A stretch of 64,000 nucleotides of DNA from Oscillibacter sp. MSJ-31 (GCF_018918025.1 NZ_JAHLPT010000004.1:62001-126000); one strand, 5' to 3'; numbered from the stretch's first letter, positions 1 through 8,465 are shown. Numbers and translations are program-made. The notes: generated by a model from the letters alone, not told the origin.

Positions 1-777
1 CAGGTCAAGATTGAGGAGAAGAACGCCTCCGGCGATTCCAACAGCTGCGCCACCATCGTCAACGGCTTTGTCTCCGAGGGCGTGGACCTCATCATGGCGA
101 ACGCGACCGCCGCGCTGCAGGCGGCGGCCTCCGCGACGAGCGACATCCCCGTTCTCGGCACCTCCATCACCGCCTACGGCGTGGCGCTGGACATTGACGA
201 TTTCTCCGGCACCGTCGGCGGCAACGTCTCCGGCACGAGCGATCTGGCCGACCTGAGCAAGCAGGCGGACATGATCACCGAGTGGTTCCCCGAGACGCAG
301 AAGGTTGGCCTGCTGTTCTGCTCCGCCGAGCCGAACTCCCGTTACCAGATCGAAGAGGTCGCCAAGAACCTGTCCGCCAAGGGCATTGAGACCAAGGAAT
401 TTGCCTTCACCGACACCAACGACGTTTCCTCCGTTACGCAGGCTGCCTGCGACTGGGCCGATGTGATCTATGTTCCCACCGATAACATCGCCGCCTCCAA
501 CACCGAGGCGATCGCCAACGTCACCGTTCCCGCCAAGACCCCGGTCATCGCCGGTGAGGAGGGCATCTGCAAGGGCTGCGGTGTGGCGACCCTGTCCATC
601 AGCTACTACGATCTCGGCATGACCACCGGCAAGATGGCCGCCAAGATCCTGACCGGCGAGGCGGATATCTCCACCATGCCCATCGAATTCACCACCGCAA
701 CGCCGAAGTACAACGCCTCCATGTGCGAGACGCTCGGCATCACTCCGCTGGAGGGCTACACCGCCATCGCGGAGTAA
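1..777 (+). CDS. ABC transporter substrate-binding protein (TrpX-like), 5'-partial
   Basis: The reading frame is open from base 1, so the N-terminus with its lipoprotein signal lies outside the window; 258 codons remain. The visible part has the features of the ABC_sub_bind/TrpX family: the ANATAALQAA and IPVLGTSITAYG segments and a type I periplasmic-binding fold with GLLFCSAEPNS and VIYVPTDNIAAS strands. Such proteins capture a small ligand (aromatic amino acids in TrpX relatives) outside the membrane and deliver it to the permease. The permease and ATPase follow directly, so this is a three-part importer. The ligand is inferred from family only. A strong hairpin without a T tract follows the stop. 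Confidence 0.88.
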   Translation, partial: QVKIEEKNASGDSNSCATIVNGFVSEGVDLIMANATAALQAAASATSDIPVLGTSITAYGVALDIDDFSGTVGGNVSGTSDLADLSKQADMITEWFPETQKVGLLFCSAEPNSRYQIEEVAKNLSAKGIETKEFAFTDTNDVSSVTQAACDWADVIYVPTDNIAASNTEAIANVTVPAKTPVIAGEEGICKGCGVATLSISYYDLGMTTGKMAAKILTGEADISTMPIEFTTATPKYNASMCETLGITPLEGYTAIAE

Positions 778-791
778 GCGGAATATCCCCG

Positions 792-820
792 ATGGGAGAG
801 GGGCGCCGCCCCTCTCCCAT
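792..820 (+). other. Intercistronic hairpin after the binding-protein gene
   Basis: A 13-bp perfect stem (792-804 with 808-820) and a 3-nt loop sit between the binding-protein stop and the permease ribosome site. No T run follows, so it is unlikely to terminate strongly. Such hairpins commonly stabilise the upstream mRNA so that binding protein exceeds permease; that role is inferred here. Confidence 0.6.
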
Positions 821-846
821 AACGAAGTGTTTGGAGGAAAAGAACG

Positions 847-1794
847 ATGAGTTTCCTGACGTCTCTGCTCAACGCGCTGCCCGGCGCAGTCGCCCAGGGC
901 CTGATCTGGGGCATCATGGCGATCGGCGTATACATCACCTACCGCATCCTTGACGTGGCGGATCTGACGGTGGACGGCTCGCTCGCCACCGGCGGCGCGG
1001 TCTGCGTGATGCTCATTCGCGCGGGCGTGAGCCCGTGGCCGGCGCTTTTGTGCGCGATGCTCGCCGGTATGCTGGCGGGTCTTGTCACGGGCCTTTTTCA
1101 CACGAAGTGCGGCATTCCCGCCATCCTTGCCGGTATCCTCACGCAGCTCTCGCTCTACTCGGTCAACCTGCGCATCATGGAGAGCAAGGCGAATCAGGCG
1201 GTCAGCGTGGATAAGTACGACCTGCTCGTTTCCCAGCGCTATGTGCGCACCTTCTCGCCCGTGGGCGAGCTGCTGACGAAGAATCCGCTGCCGCTGCTGC
1301 TGCTCTTCACCGCCGCGGTGATCGCGCTGCTCTACTGGTTCTTCGGCACGGAGAAGGGCTGCTCCATCCGCGCCACCGGCGCGAACCAGAACATGGCCCG
1401 CGCACAGGGCATCGACACCAGCGCCAATGTGGTGCTCGGGCTGATGCTCTCCAACGGACTGGTCGCGCTCTCCGGCGCGCTGCTCGCCCAGTATCAGGGC
1501 TCGAGCGACGTGCAGATGGGCCGCGGCGCCATCGTCATCGGTCTTGCCGCCGTCATCATCGGCGAGGTGGTGTTCGGCAAGCTCTTCATCAACTTCGGCC
1601 TTCGGCTCTTTGCCGTTTCCATCGGCGCGATCCTTTACTACATCGTGCTGCAGGCCGCGCTCCAGCTTGGTCTGAACACCAACGACCTCAAGCTCGTCAC
1701 GGCGCTGATCGTGGCGGTGTTCCTCGCCATTCCGTACTGGAAGGGCAAGGCGTTCCACGGCAAGGCACAGAAGGGAGGCGCACACCATGCTTGA
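847..1794 (+). CDS. ABC transporter permease (TrpY-like, BPD_transp_2 family)
   Basis: This is a 315-aa, very hydrophobic protein with about 8-9 predicted membrane segments. It carries the YITYRILDVADLTVDGS start typical of TrpY-like permeases and the central RATGANQNMARAQGI loop, the cytoplasmic coupling region of LivH-type permeases. It forms the membrane channel for the importer whose binding protein lies upstream and whose ATPase overlaps its 3' end by 8 nt. The start follows TTGGAGGAAAAGAACG, a good ribosome site. Substrate is inferred from TrpXYZ similarity only. Confidence 0.88.
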   Translation: MSFLTSLLNALPGAVAQGLIWGIMAIGVYITYRILDVADLTVDGSLATGGAVCVMLIRAGVSPWPALLCAMLAGMLAGLVTGLFHTKCGIPAILAGILTQLSLYSVNLRIMESKANQAVSVDKYDLLVSQRYVRTFSPVGELLTKNPLPLLLLFTAAVIALLYWFFGTEKGCSIRATGANQNMARAQGIDTSANVVLGLMLSNGLVALSGALLAQYQGSSDVQMGRGAIVIGLAAVIIGEVVFGKLFINFGLRLFAVSIGAILYYIVLQAALQLGLNTNDLKLVTALIVAVFLAIPYWKGKAFHGKAQKGGAHHA

Positions 1795-2581
1795 GCTCAA
1801 GAACATCTGCAAGACCTTCAACCCCGGCACCATCAACGCCAAAACGGCGCTCAACGACCTGAGCCTGACGCTCGCCGACGGCGATTTCGTCACCGTCATC
1901 GGCGGCAACGGCGCGGGCAAGTCCACGATGCTCAACGCCATCGCGGGCGTGTTTCCGGTGGACTCCGGCTCCATCCTCATCGACGGGCAGGACGTCACCA
2001 AGCTGCCCGAGCACAAGCGCGCCGCGCTGCTCGGGCGCGTGTTTCAGGATCCGATGATGGGCACCGCCCCGACCATGATGATCGAGGAGAATCTGGCGCT
2101 CGCCGCCCGGCGCGGGCAGCGCCGCGGCCTCAAGTGGGGCATCACGCCGCTTGAGCGCGCGGACTACAAGGAGCTGCTTCGCACCCTCGACCTCGGTCTG
2201 GAGGACCGCCTGACGAGCAAGGTCGGCCTACTCTCCGGCGGTCAGCGTCAGGCGCTGACGCTGCTGATGGCCTCGCTCAAGCAGCCGAAGCTGCTGCTGC
2301 TCGACGAGCACACCGCGGCGCTCGACCCCAAGACGGCCGCCAAGGTGCTCGCGCTCTCCGACCAGATCGTGCAGGAGAATCGGCTCACGACGCTGATGAT
2401 CACGCACAACATGAAGGACGCCATCGCGCACGGCAACCGCCTCATCATGATGGACGCGGGCCGCGTGGTGGTGGACATCTCCGGCGAGGAAAAGAAAAAG
2501 CTGACCGTGCCCGACCTGCTCGCGCTCTTCTCCAGCGCCAGCGGCTCGACCGAGGCGAACGACAAGCTGCTGCTTTCCTGA
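1787..2581 (+). CDS. ABC transporter ATP-binding protein (TrpZ-like)
   Basis: This 264-aa ATPase has Walker A GGNGAGKST (near residues 39-47), ABC signature LLSGGQRQALTL, Walker B LLLLDEHTAALDP and switch histidine MITHN. The glutamate-histidine pair DEHTA, in place of the usual DEPTS/DEPTA, is typical of TrpZ-like ATPases. Its start overlaps the permease stop, which implies translational coupling. It powers the importer encoded upstream. A Rho-independent terminator follows at 2633, before the next ATPase gene. Confidence 0.88.
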   Translation: MLELKNICKTFNPGTINAKTALNDLSLTLADGDFVTVIGGNGAGKSTMLNAIAGVFPVDSGSILIDGQDVTKLPEHKRAALLGRVFQDPMMGTAPTMMIEENLALAARRGQRRGLKWGITPLERADYKELLRTLDLGLEDRLTSKVGLLSGGQRQALTLLMASLKQPKLLLLDEHTAALDPKTAAKVLALSDQIVQENRLTTLMITHNMKDAIAHGNRLIMMDAGRVVVDISGEEKKKLTVPDLLALFSSASGSTEANDKLLLS

Positions 2582-2632
2582 CGGCTTTCCGCTTCTTTTT
2601 TGTTGAAAAACAGGGCATGACCTGTTAAAATT

Positions 2633-2678
2633 ACCGTTGGCCGGTGGTTTAGCCTCCTCCCGGTCAACGGTATTTTTC
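2633..2678 (+). terminator. Rho-independent terminator after the ATPase gene
   Basis: The 5' arm ACCGTTGGCCGG pairs with CCGGTCAACGGT with one G-U pair, and the stem is followed by ATTTTT. It separates the three-gene importer from the second ATPase gene, which may therefore be expressed at a lower level by readthrough or from its own promoter. Confidence 0.8.
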
Positions 2679-2701
2679 TGTCAAGCGAAGGGGAGAACGC
2701 A

Positions 2702-3460
2702 ATGAACGGCATTCAGGTGAAGAACCTTGTCAAGACCTATACCACGCAGAGCACCGACATCATTCTCAACGGCGCGAAGCGCCCCTCGACGACGCGCACC
2801 GTGCTCCACGGTGTGTCGGTCGATTTTCCCGCGGGGAAGCTCACGGCGATCTTAGGGCGGAGCGGCTGCGGAAAGAGCACGCTGCTGCGGCTCATCGACG
2901 GGACGAAGGACGCGCCCGATTCCGGCGAGATCGTGATGCCGGAGGGCTGGCGCTGCGCGCTGCTCTCGCCCGATCCCTATGTGATCACCTGGACGTCGGT
3001 GGAGCGCAACGTCGCGATGGCGGCGGGCGCGGGCCGCACGCCCGAGGAGCGGCTGGAGCTGGCGAAGAAGCTCGTGAAGCTCGTGCGGCTGGAGGATTAC
3101 GCCGACATGACGCCCGTGGAGCTGTCCACCGGAATGCGCCAGCGGCTCGGGCTTGCCCGCGTGCTCGCCAGTCAGGCGCAGGTGCTGCTGATGGACGAGC
3201 CGTTCGCCTCGCTCGACTTCATCACGCGCGGCGAGCTGCAAGCGGAGCTGCTGGACATTCAGAAGGAGCTGCAAAAGACCATTCTGCTCGTGACGCATCA
3301 GCTTGACGAGGCGCTGCTGCTCGCGCAGCGGATCGTCGTGCTGCACGCGGACAGCTCGGTGCGTGTGTGGGAGCTGGAGCTGCCGTATCCGCGTGACCTG
3401 ACGAGCCCAGAGCTCACCGCGCTGCGCGAGGAGATCACCGCCGAGTGCAGGAAGGACTAA
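2702..3460 (+). CDS. ABC transporter ATP-binding protein (nitrate/taurine/sulfonate type)
   Basis: This 252-aa ATPase has Walker A GRSGCGKST, signature LSTGMRQRLGLARVL (an unusual LSTGM in place of LSGGQ), Walker B VLLMDEPFASLD and switch LVTHQLDEA. The overall pattern is closest to SsuB/TauB-type importer ATPases. It is co-directional with the upstream TrpXYZ-like genes but separated by a terminator, and no second permease lies nearby. It may therefore serve the same permease or a distant partner. Start chosen at ATG 2702 after GGGGAGAACGCA. Confidence 0.85.
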   Translation: MNGIQVKNLVKTYTTQSTDIILNGAKRPSTTRTVLHGVSVDFPAGKLTAILGRSGCGKSTLLRLIDGTKDAPDSGEIVMPEGWRCALLSPDPYVITWTSVERNVAMAAGAGRTPEERLELAKKLVKLVRLEDYADMTPVELSTGMRQRLGLARVLASQAQVLLMDEPFASLDFITRGELQAELLDIQKELQKTILLVTHQLDEALLLAQRIVVLHADSSVRVWELELPYPRDLTSPELTALREEITAECRKD

Positions 3461-3464
3461 AGAA

Positions 3465-3500
3465 AAACCGCTTGACCGAGATCGGCCAAGCGGTTTTTTT
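3465..3500 (+). terminator. Rho-independent terminator
   Basis: AACCGCTTG pairs with CAAGCGGTT, with an inner CCG/CGG extension and an AGAT loop, followed by seven T residues. It ends the ABC operon. With its A-rich left side it may also work for the convergent lysO transcript. Confidence 0.88.
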
Positions 3501-3515
3501 ATGAAGGGAAGGGCG

Positions 3516-4484
3516 CTATGCGCCCATGATGAGCGGCACGAGCAGCGCGGAGAAAAGACAGGCTGCCATGCCGGTCGTGAACGAGTAGGGCAGCGTCTCA
3601 GCGCTGCAGGAGCGCTCGACGATGGGCAGGCATACGTCCATCGCGCACGTTCCGGGCAGCGTGACGGCCTCGATGCAGCCGATCTTCGACGCGGCGAGCG
3701 GGAGGAGAATGATGCCGAGCGTTTCGCGCAGCACATTGTGCAGGAACGACACCGCGCCCGCGACCGCGTGGCCCGCGCCGGAAATGACGCTCGGCGCGAG
3801 CGTGTACCAGCCGAAGCCCGCGCTGATAGCGAGTCCCTCCCGCAGCGTCATGGGGGAGAGGAACGAGTAGACCACGCCCGCGAGCAGCGAGCCGGCGACC
3901 ATCGCCAGCGGCACGAGAACGATGCCGAGTCCCGCGCCGCGCAGCATGGCTTTGAGCTTGCCCTCCAGCCCCATGCCGAAGCCGACGAAGGCGAGCAGCA
4001 GGCACAGGCCAACGACGAGCCAGCTGCCGGACATGGCCTGAAAGGCGTCCGGGTCGGTGACGCGCGGAACGACGAAATAGCCGAGCAGCATTCCCGCCGC
4101 GACCATCGCGAAGATGATGAGCGAGGTTTTGGAGCCGGAGGCGTCCGCGTGTGCGGCAGCGGACGGCGCCGCCGCCGTTTTCTCCGCGCCGCAGGGCAGG
4201 GCATTGCGGTCGATGTGCAGGGCGCGGCGCACGGCGAACGCGCCGAGCATACTGAACGCCATCGTCAGCGCGGTGACGAGCAGCGCCTGTGCGCCGATGA
4301 CGCCGAGGTTGTCCGTCACCTCGCGGTTCGCGCCCATGCGCAGACCCATCACGAAAACGAGCGCGTAGACGCTGATGCTCAGCAGCGTATTGACAAAGCC
4401 GAGACGGTCGGCGTAGCGGCGCAGGCGCGAGGCGAGCAGGTAGCAGGCGATCATGACCGACCAGTAGAGGGCGAGCGAGGCCAT
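3516..4484 (-). CDS. lysO: LysO-family membrane exporter (lysine exporter-like)
   Basis: This 322-aa polytopic membrane protein has an N-terminal half of three to four helices (DUF340-like; TLLSISVYALVFVMGLRMG), a charged linker near residues 90-115, and a C-terminal half with GLAISAGFGWYTLAPSVI and GCIEAVTLPGTCAMDVCLP. These are hallmarks of LysO (YbjE), which exports lysine and its toxic analogue thialysine. Family membership is clear; the actual substrate is inferred. It lies downstream of pgcA, but a strong hairpin ends 24 nt before the start codon, so expression probably depends on readthrough. Confidence 0.85.
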   Translation of the reverse strand: MASLALYWSVMIACYLLASRLRRYADRLGFVNTLLSISVYALVFVMGLRMGANREVTDNLGVIGAQALLVTALTMAFSMLGAFAVRRALHIDRNALPCGAEKTAAAPSAAAHADASGSKTSLIIFAMVAAGMLLGYFVVPRVTDPDAFQAMSGSWLVVGLCLLLAFVGFGMGLEGKLKAMLRGAGLGIVLVPLAMVAGSLLAGVVYSFLSPMTLREGLAISAGFGWYTLAPSVISGAGHAVAGAVSFLHNVLRETLGIILLPLAASKIGCIEAVTLPGTCAMDVCLPIVERSCSAETLPYSFTTGMAACLFSALLVPLIMGA

Positions 4485-4499
4485 AGGGAGACCTTCCTT

Positions 4500-4533
4500 T
4501 CAAAAAAGAGGGCGGCGTTTTGCGCCGCCCTCC
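4500..4533 (-). terminator. Rho-independent terminator between pgcA and lysO (minus strand)
   Basis: GAGGGCGGCG pairs with CGCCGCCCTC around a short loop, and a run of T follows on the minus strand. It lies directly upstream of the lysO ribosome site with no room for another promoter, so it is probably a partial terminator or attenuator. Confidence 0.8.
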
Positions 4534-4556
4534 GTTTGCAGTATGTGGCTGTGCGG

Positions 4557-6281
4557 TCAGGCGAGGGTCTTGACCCACGCGCTGTATTTTTCGAGGTTCG
4601 CGTCGCGCTCCGCGGCGTCCGCGCCCTTGGTGAGGATATAGACCTTGATCTTCGGCTCCGTGCCGCTGGGACGGACGACGATGTGCGTGCCGTCGGTCAG
4701 CTCAAAGCGCAGGACGTTCGAGCCGGAGAGCGGCATCGGCGTGATCGCGCCGGTCGCGGCGTCGCGCACCGTACCGTCGGAATAGTCCTTGTACTGCGCG
4801 ACCGTTACGCCGCCGATCTCGACCGGAGGCTGCGCGCGCAGCGACTGCATGAGCGCCGCCATTTTCTCAAGACCGTCGAGGCCGGGCATGACGAGGTTGT
4901 GCGTCTTTTCGCCGTACCAGCCGTACTTTTCGTAGAGGGATCGCAGCGCGTCGAAGAGCGTCATGCCCTGTGCGTGGTACCATGCCGCCATCTCGGTGAG
5001 GAGCAGGGAGGCGGTGACGGCGTCCTTGTCGCGGACGTAGTGGCCGATCATGTAGCCGTAGCTCTCCTCATAGGAGAAGATGACGGTGTTTTTGCCCGCG
5101 CTCTCCAGCTCGTTCATCTTCTCCGCCATGAACTTGAAGCCGGTGAAGGTGTCATAGCAGTCGAGGCCGTTGGCCTCGGCGACGGCGCGCGCCATCTCGG
5201 TCGTCACGATGGTCTTGAGCGCGGCGGGGTGCGCGGGCAGCTTGCCCGCGCGCTTCATCGCGCCGATGAGGTAGTCGAGCAGGAGAACGCCCGTCTGGTT
5301 GCCGGTGACAGGCTCAAATTCACCCGCTTTATTGCGCACCATGATGCCCACGCGGTCGCTGTCGGGATCGGTGCCGAGGATGAAGTCAACGTTCTTTTCC
5401 TTGGCGAGGTCGATAGCGAGGTAGAAACCCTCGGGGTTTTCGGGGTTGGGGGAGACGACGGTGGGGAAATCGCCGTCAATGACCATCTGCTTCGGCTCAC
5501 AGTAGAGGTGCTTGATGCCGAGCCTTGTGAGCGCCTCGGGCACCAGCTTGTAGCCGCAGCCGTGGAACGGCGTGTAGACGAGACCGAAGTCGTCCGCGAC
5601 CTTTTTGACGGTCTCGTAGTCGTTGACCATGCCCATGACGTTCGCCATGAAGCGGCGGTCGCAGTCCTCGCCGAGCAGCTCGATCCTGCCCTCGGCCAAA
5701 GCCTGCTCGTAGTCCATCGACTGAACACCGGTGAAAATGTCGATCCGCGTCAGCTCGTCGGCAATGGCGGCGGCGTGCTGCGGCGGCAGCTGCGCGCCGT
5801 CCGCCCAGTAGACCTTGTAGCCGTTGTACTCCTTGGGGTTGTGGCTGGCGGTGACGTTCACGCCCGCCTGACAGCCGTACTCGCGCACGGCAAAGGAAAG
5901 CTCAGGCGTGGGGCGCAGGGACTCAAAGAGCCGCACATGGATGCCGTTGGCTGCCATGACGCAGGCGGTCTCGCGGGCAAATTCAGCGGAGTGGTTGCGG
6001 CAGTCCATGCACACGGCGACGCCCTTTTGCATCGCCTCCGTACCCTCGGCGCGGATGACGTTGGCAAAGCCCTGCGTCGCCCAGCGGATGACGTGGCGGT
6101 TCATGTTGTGCAGGCCCGTGTACATCGTGCCGCGCAGACCCGCGGTGCCGAACTCGAGCGGGCCGTAGAAGCGGGCCTTGATCTCCTTGTCGTTGCCCTC
6201 GAGCGCTTTAAGCTCGGCGCGCTCGTCCTCGCTCAGCGCGGGGGAGGCGAGCCACTTTTCATATTCCTTGCGATAATCCAT
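4557..6281 (-). CDS. pgcA: Phosphoglucomutase/phosphomannomutase (alpha-D-phosphohexomutase)
   Basis: This 574-aa protein matches the usual length of Firmicute PgcA. It interconverts glucose-1-phosphate and glucose-6-phosphate for cell-wall and glycolipid precursors. Visible motifs: TASHNPKEYNGYK with the phospho-accepting serine, the metal-binding loop GTDPDSDRVG, the sugar-binding FSYEESYGYM, and the phosphate-binding RPSGTEPKIKVY near the C-terminus. The start codon overlaps the stop of the upstream small gene (TAATG), so the two are translationally coupled. Confidence 0.95.
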   Translation of the reverse strand: MDYRKEYEKWLASPALSEDERAELKALEGNDKEIKARFYGPLEFGTAGLRGTMYTGLHNMNRHVIRWATQGFANVIRAEGTEAMQKGVAVCMDCRNHSAEFARETACVMAANGIHVRLFESLRPTPELSFAVREYGCQAGVNVTASHNPKEYNGYKVYWADGAQLPPQHAAAIADELTRIDIFTGVQSMDYEQALAEGRIELLGEDCDRRFMANVMGMVNDYETVKKVADDFGLVYTPFHGCGYKLVPEALTRLGIKHLYCEPKQMVIDGDFPTVVSPNPENPEGFYLAIDLAKEKNVDFILGTDPDSDRVGIMVRNKAGEFEPVTGNQTGVLLLDYLIGAMKRAGKLPAHPAALKTIVTTEMARAVAEANGLDCYDTFTGFKFMAEKMNELESAGKNTVIFSYEESYGYMIGHYVRDKDAVTASLLLTEMAAWYHAQGMTLFDALRSLYEKYGWYGEKTHNLVMPGLDGLEKMAALMQSLRAQPPVEIGGVTVAQYKDYSDGTVRDAATGAITPMPLSGSNVLRFELTDGTHIVVRPSGTEPKIKVYILTKGADAAERDANLEKYSAWVKTLA

Positions 6282-6610
6282 TACGATTCCTCCTCATTCC
6301 GGGTTGATTCCTCCACGGGCGCGAGAAGATTCCTCGCGTCCTCGAGCATGCTTTCGGGTACATACAGCCCCACGCCGCCGCTCGGCGTGCCGAACAGGAC
6401 CTTGCCGAGCGTGCCGTCCTTTTCGTCGTACTTCTTCATCACGGGGATGCCGTAGGCGCGCAGCATTTCAACGGTCATGCCCGCGGCGTTGTCCTCCTCG
6501 GTCGAGTCGGCAAGGAAGGCGGGCTTTTCGGGCGTGCCGTCCGGCCCTTTGGGCCAGCGGTCGACGAGGTCGTGCTTTTCACGGCCCCAGCTCAGCTTGG
6601 GAAAGGACAT
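6281..6610 (-). CDS. Small hypothetical protein, DUF2007-like fold possible
   Basis: This 109-aa soluble protein begins MSFPKLSWGREKHDLVDRW. The central part (TVEMLRAYGIPVMKKYDEKDG ... YVPESMLEDARNLL) resembles the short ferredoxin-like DUF2007/signal-transducer fold, in which a strand after GIPV is followed by a C-terminal helix. No catalytic residues are recognisable. It lies between rlmH and pgcA on the minus strand and overlaps pgcA by the TAATG junction. Function unknown. Confidence 0.75.
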   Translation of the reverse strand: MSFPKLSWGREKHDLVDRWPKGPDGTPEKPAFLADSTEEDNAAGMTVEMLRAYGIPVMKKYDEKDGTLGKVLFGTPSGGVGLYVPESMLEDARNLLAPVEESTRNEEES

Positions 6611-6622
6611 GGTGCTTCCTCC

Positions 6623-7105
6623 TTACTTATGATAGCGCGTGCCGGCGTCGATCTGGTACGCGCGGTAGAGCTGCTCGAGCAGCATCACCCGCGCCAGATG
6701 GTGCGGGAAGGTCATGGGCGACATGGAAAGACGCAGGTCGGCGCGCTGCTTCACGCGCGGGTGCAGGCCGAAGCTGCCGCCGATGAGAAAGGTCAGTTGC
6801 GAGGCGCCCGCAGAGGCGAGCTGCGTCAGCTTTTTCGAGAGCGCCTCGCTGCTCAGCTCCGTGCCCTCGATGCACAGGGCGATGACCGCGCCGCCCTTGG
6901 GGAGCTTTTCCTCGATGAGCGCGGCCTCCCTGGCGAGCGCCTGCTCGATCTCGGCGGGGGCGGGCGACTCGGGGAGCTTCTGCTCCGGCAGCTCCACGAT
7001 CTCCAGCTTGCAGTGGCGCTGGAGACGTTTTTGATACTCCGCGACGGCTGCCGCGTAGAATGCTTCCTTCAGTTTGCCGACGCAAAGGACGGTGACCTTC
7101 TGCAT
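6623..7105 (-). CDS. rlmH: 23S rRNA (pseudouridine-1915-N3)-methyltransferase
   Basis: This 160-aa SPOUT-fold methyltransferase methylates pseudouridine 1915 in helix 69 of 23S rRNA. MQKVTVLCVGKLKEAFY is the typical N-terminus; the SAM-binding knot is visible as ALCIEGTELSSE and FLIGGSFGLHP, and the C-terminus MTFPHHLARVMLLEQLYRAY...YHK matches the family closely. The start at 7105 was chosen because it gives the family's standard length. The gene overlaps the 3' end of walJ by 37 nt, and the pair rlmH/walJ is a conserved Firmicute neighbourhood. Confidence 0.95.
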   Translation of the reverse strand: MQKVTVLCVGKLKEAFYAAAVAEYQKRLQRHCKLEIVELPEQKLPESPAPAEIEQALAREAALIEEKLPKGGAVIALCIEGTELSSEALSKKLTQLASAGASQLTFLIGGSFGLHPRVKQRADLRLSMSPMTFPHHLARVMLLEQLYRAYQIDAGTRYHK

Positions 7106-7851
7106 AGATGTACCTCGCTCATGGTATCGCGCGGCGCGACGCCGAGCCGCACGGAAAGTCCCGCAGACTGCAGCGCGCGGGCGACGGCGTACTCCGCCAG
7201 CTCGGGCGTGTTGTTCTCCTTGGAAAGGTGCGCGAGCAGGATGTCGCGCGTGCCGCTCTGCACGGCGAGCCGCGCAAATTCCGCCGCCGCGTCGTTGGAC
7301 AGATGCCCCTCGTCGCCGAGGATGCGGCGCTTGAGAAAATAGGGGTAGGGGCCGTATTGCAGCGTTTCCACGTCGTGATTGGCTTCGAGCAGGAGTGTAT
7401 CCACGCCTGCGAGCGATTCGCGCGCCGCGTCGGTGACGAAGCCGGTGTCGGTCAGGATGCCGAGCGAGCCGTCGGGAGCGTCGACGCGGTAGCCGACGGG
7501 ATCCACGGCGTCGTGCGAGGTGGAGAACGAGCGCACGGTGCAGCCCGTGAATTTCAGCGTGTCGCCTGCGGTGAAGGCGACGACGGGACAGGTGAGGATA
7601 TGGGATACGCCGCGCGTGACGTAGACCGGGGCGGCGCTTTTTTTGCTGAGTGTGGCGAGACCGCCGACGTGGTCGGCGTGCTCGTGCGTGATGAATACGG
7701 CGGTCAGGTCGCCGAGCGTCCGCCCCAGCGCGCGGAGGGACTGCTCGATGCGGCGGCAGGAGATGCCCGCGTCGATGAGCAGCAGTGTGTCGCCCGCGCA
7801 CACGAGCGAGCAGTTGCCGCTCGAGCCGCTGGCAAGCGTGTAAAATTCCAT
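7069..7851 (-). CDS. walJ: WalJ/YycJ-type metallo-beta-lactamase-fold hydrolase
   Basis: This 260-aa protein starts MEFYTLASGSSGNC, the usual YycJ N-terminus; the start at 7851 follows AAAGGACC. The metal site shows as THEHADHVGG, with ILTDTGF and LLLEANHD later. YycJ proteins are MBL-fold nucleases or phosphodiesterases linked to the WalRK cell-wall regulon. In relatives this gene ends the walRKHI operon. Here it is separated from the wal genes by a small membrane gene and the inserted transposon, and it has its own promoter (7883-7911). Confidence 0.9.
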   Translation of the reverse strand: MEFYTLASGSSGNCSLVCAGDTLLLIDAGISCRRIEQSLRALGRTLGDLTAVFITHEHADHVGGLATLSKKSAAPVYVTRGVSHILTCPVVAFTAGDTLKFTGCTVRSFSTSHDAVDPVGYRVDAPDGSLGILTDTGFVTDAARESLAGVDTLLLEANHDVETLQYGPYPYFLKRRILGDEGHLSNDAAAEFARLAVQSGTRDILLAHLSKENNTPELAEYAVARALQSAGLSVRLGVAPRDTMSEVHLCRRSPSFASAN

Positions 7852-7882
7852 GGGAAACGGTCCTTTATCTGATCTACTCCCA

Positions 7883-7911
7883 AGAATACCACAGCGCAGG
7901 GGAATAGTCAA
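7883..7911 (-). promoter_or_regulatory. SigA-type promoter for walJ-rlmH
   Basis: On the minus strand TTGACT and TATTCT are separated by 17 bp, about 30 bp upstream of the walJ start. A perfect 13-bp palindrome, GTGCAAGTTGCAC, lies at 7923-7935 just upstream and could be an operator. Confidence 0.65.
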
Positions 7912-7989
7912 AAGAAAAAATCGTGCAAGTTGCACATATCCTGTGTAAAGATGCCATAAATTTTTTACACATTATTTCTTAACAACTTC

Positions 7990-8018
7990 TTTACAACAAC
8001 ATCGTTTTTCGGTATACT
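7990..8018 (+). promoter_or_regulatory. SigA-type promoter for the small membrane protein gene
   Basis: TTTACA (7990-7995) and TATACT (8013-8018) are separated by exactly 17 bp. The start codon at 8077 is about 55 bp downstream. Confidence 0.75.
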
Positions 8019-8076
8019 AAAAATAACAAAACGGAATGAGCCGTTGACTAAATTTTGGAAAGGGGGCGGGGCCATT

Positions 8077-8427
8077 ATGATGGAACCACAGGATAAGTAC
8101 CGGGAAGTCGAATCCGCGCTGGAGAAATTCTGGGGCGAAGAGGATCTGCTGGTCGGCAAAGGAAAGAGTACGCCTGCGCAGATCGCGCTGCGTTTCCGCA
8201 ATGCGATGGTCCTACTGGCGGCGATATTGTTCCTGCTGTCCTTTGCCTCCAACCGCTACCCGATCCTCCGCGCGGTGGGCTATCTCTTCGGCGCCATCGC
8301 CTACATTTGCGAGATCATGGTGTTGACGGACTGCTTCAAGGTCAAGATCCCGCACAACGAGCTGTTCATGCCTTACTGCTTCGGCCCGCTCTACCTCATT
8401 ATGGGCGTGGGCTACCTGGTGGGCTGA
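8077..8427 (+). CDS. Small membrane protein of unknown function
   Basis: This 116-aa protein has a soluble N-terminus of about 40 residues and three hydrophobic segments (NAMVLLAAILFLLSFAS; AVGYLFGAIAYICEIMVL; the C-terminal FGPLYLIMGVGYLVG). I do not recognise a family. Start chosen at ATG 8077 after GGAAAGGGGGCGGGG; a second ATG follows at once. It has its own promoter and stands alone between divergent walJ and, originally, convergent murA. Its terminator has been split by the mobile element that begins 29 bp after its stop. Confidence 0.75.
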   Translation: MMEPQDKYREVESALEKFWGEEDLLVGKGKSTPAQIALRFRNAMVLLAAILFLLSFASNRYPILRAVGYLFGAIAYICEIMVLTDCFKVKIPHNELFMPYCFGPLYLIMGVGYLVG

Positions 8428-8441
8428 GACGATCGATCAAC

Positions 8442-8455
8442 AAAAAAGCACCGAC
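8442..8455 (+). terminator. Left half of a terminator split by the transposon
   Basis: The A-run plus GCACCGAC (8448-8455) is the 5' arm of a hairpin whose 3' arm GTCGGTGC plus T-run lies at 19102-19114. Joining the halves at the GA dinucleotide gives a perfect 8-bp GC-rich stem, 13 bp counting the A/T flanks, with a GAAG tetraloop. This would be a bidirectional terminator between the membrane-protein gene and convergent murA. Confidence 0.85.
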
Positions 8456-8465
8456 GAGGGTAGGT

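Noticed and set aside
3501-6455. A plus-strand open frame of 984 codons opposite lysO and pgcA
   Set aside because: It is antisense to two clear genes, very rich in Arg/His/Asp/Val as expected of a shadow of GC-rich coding DNA, and has no domain-like features.
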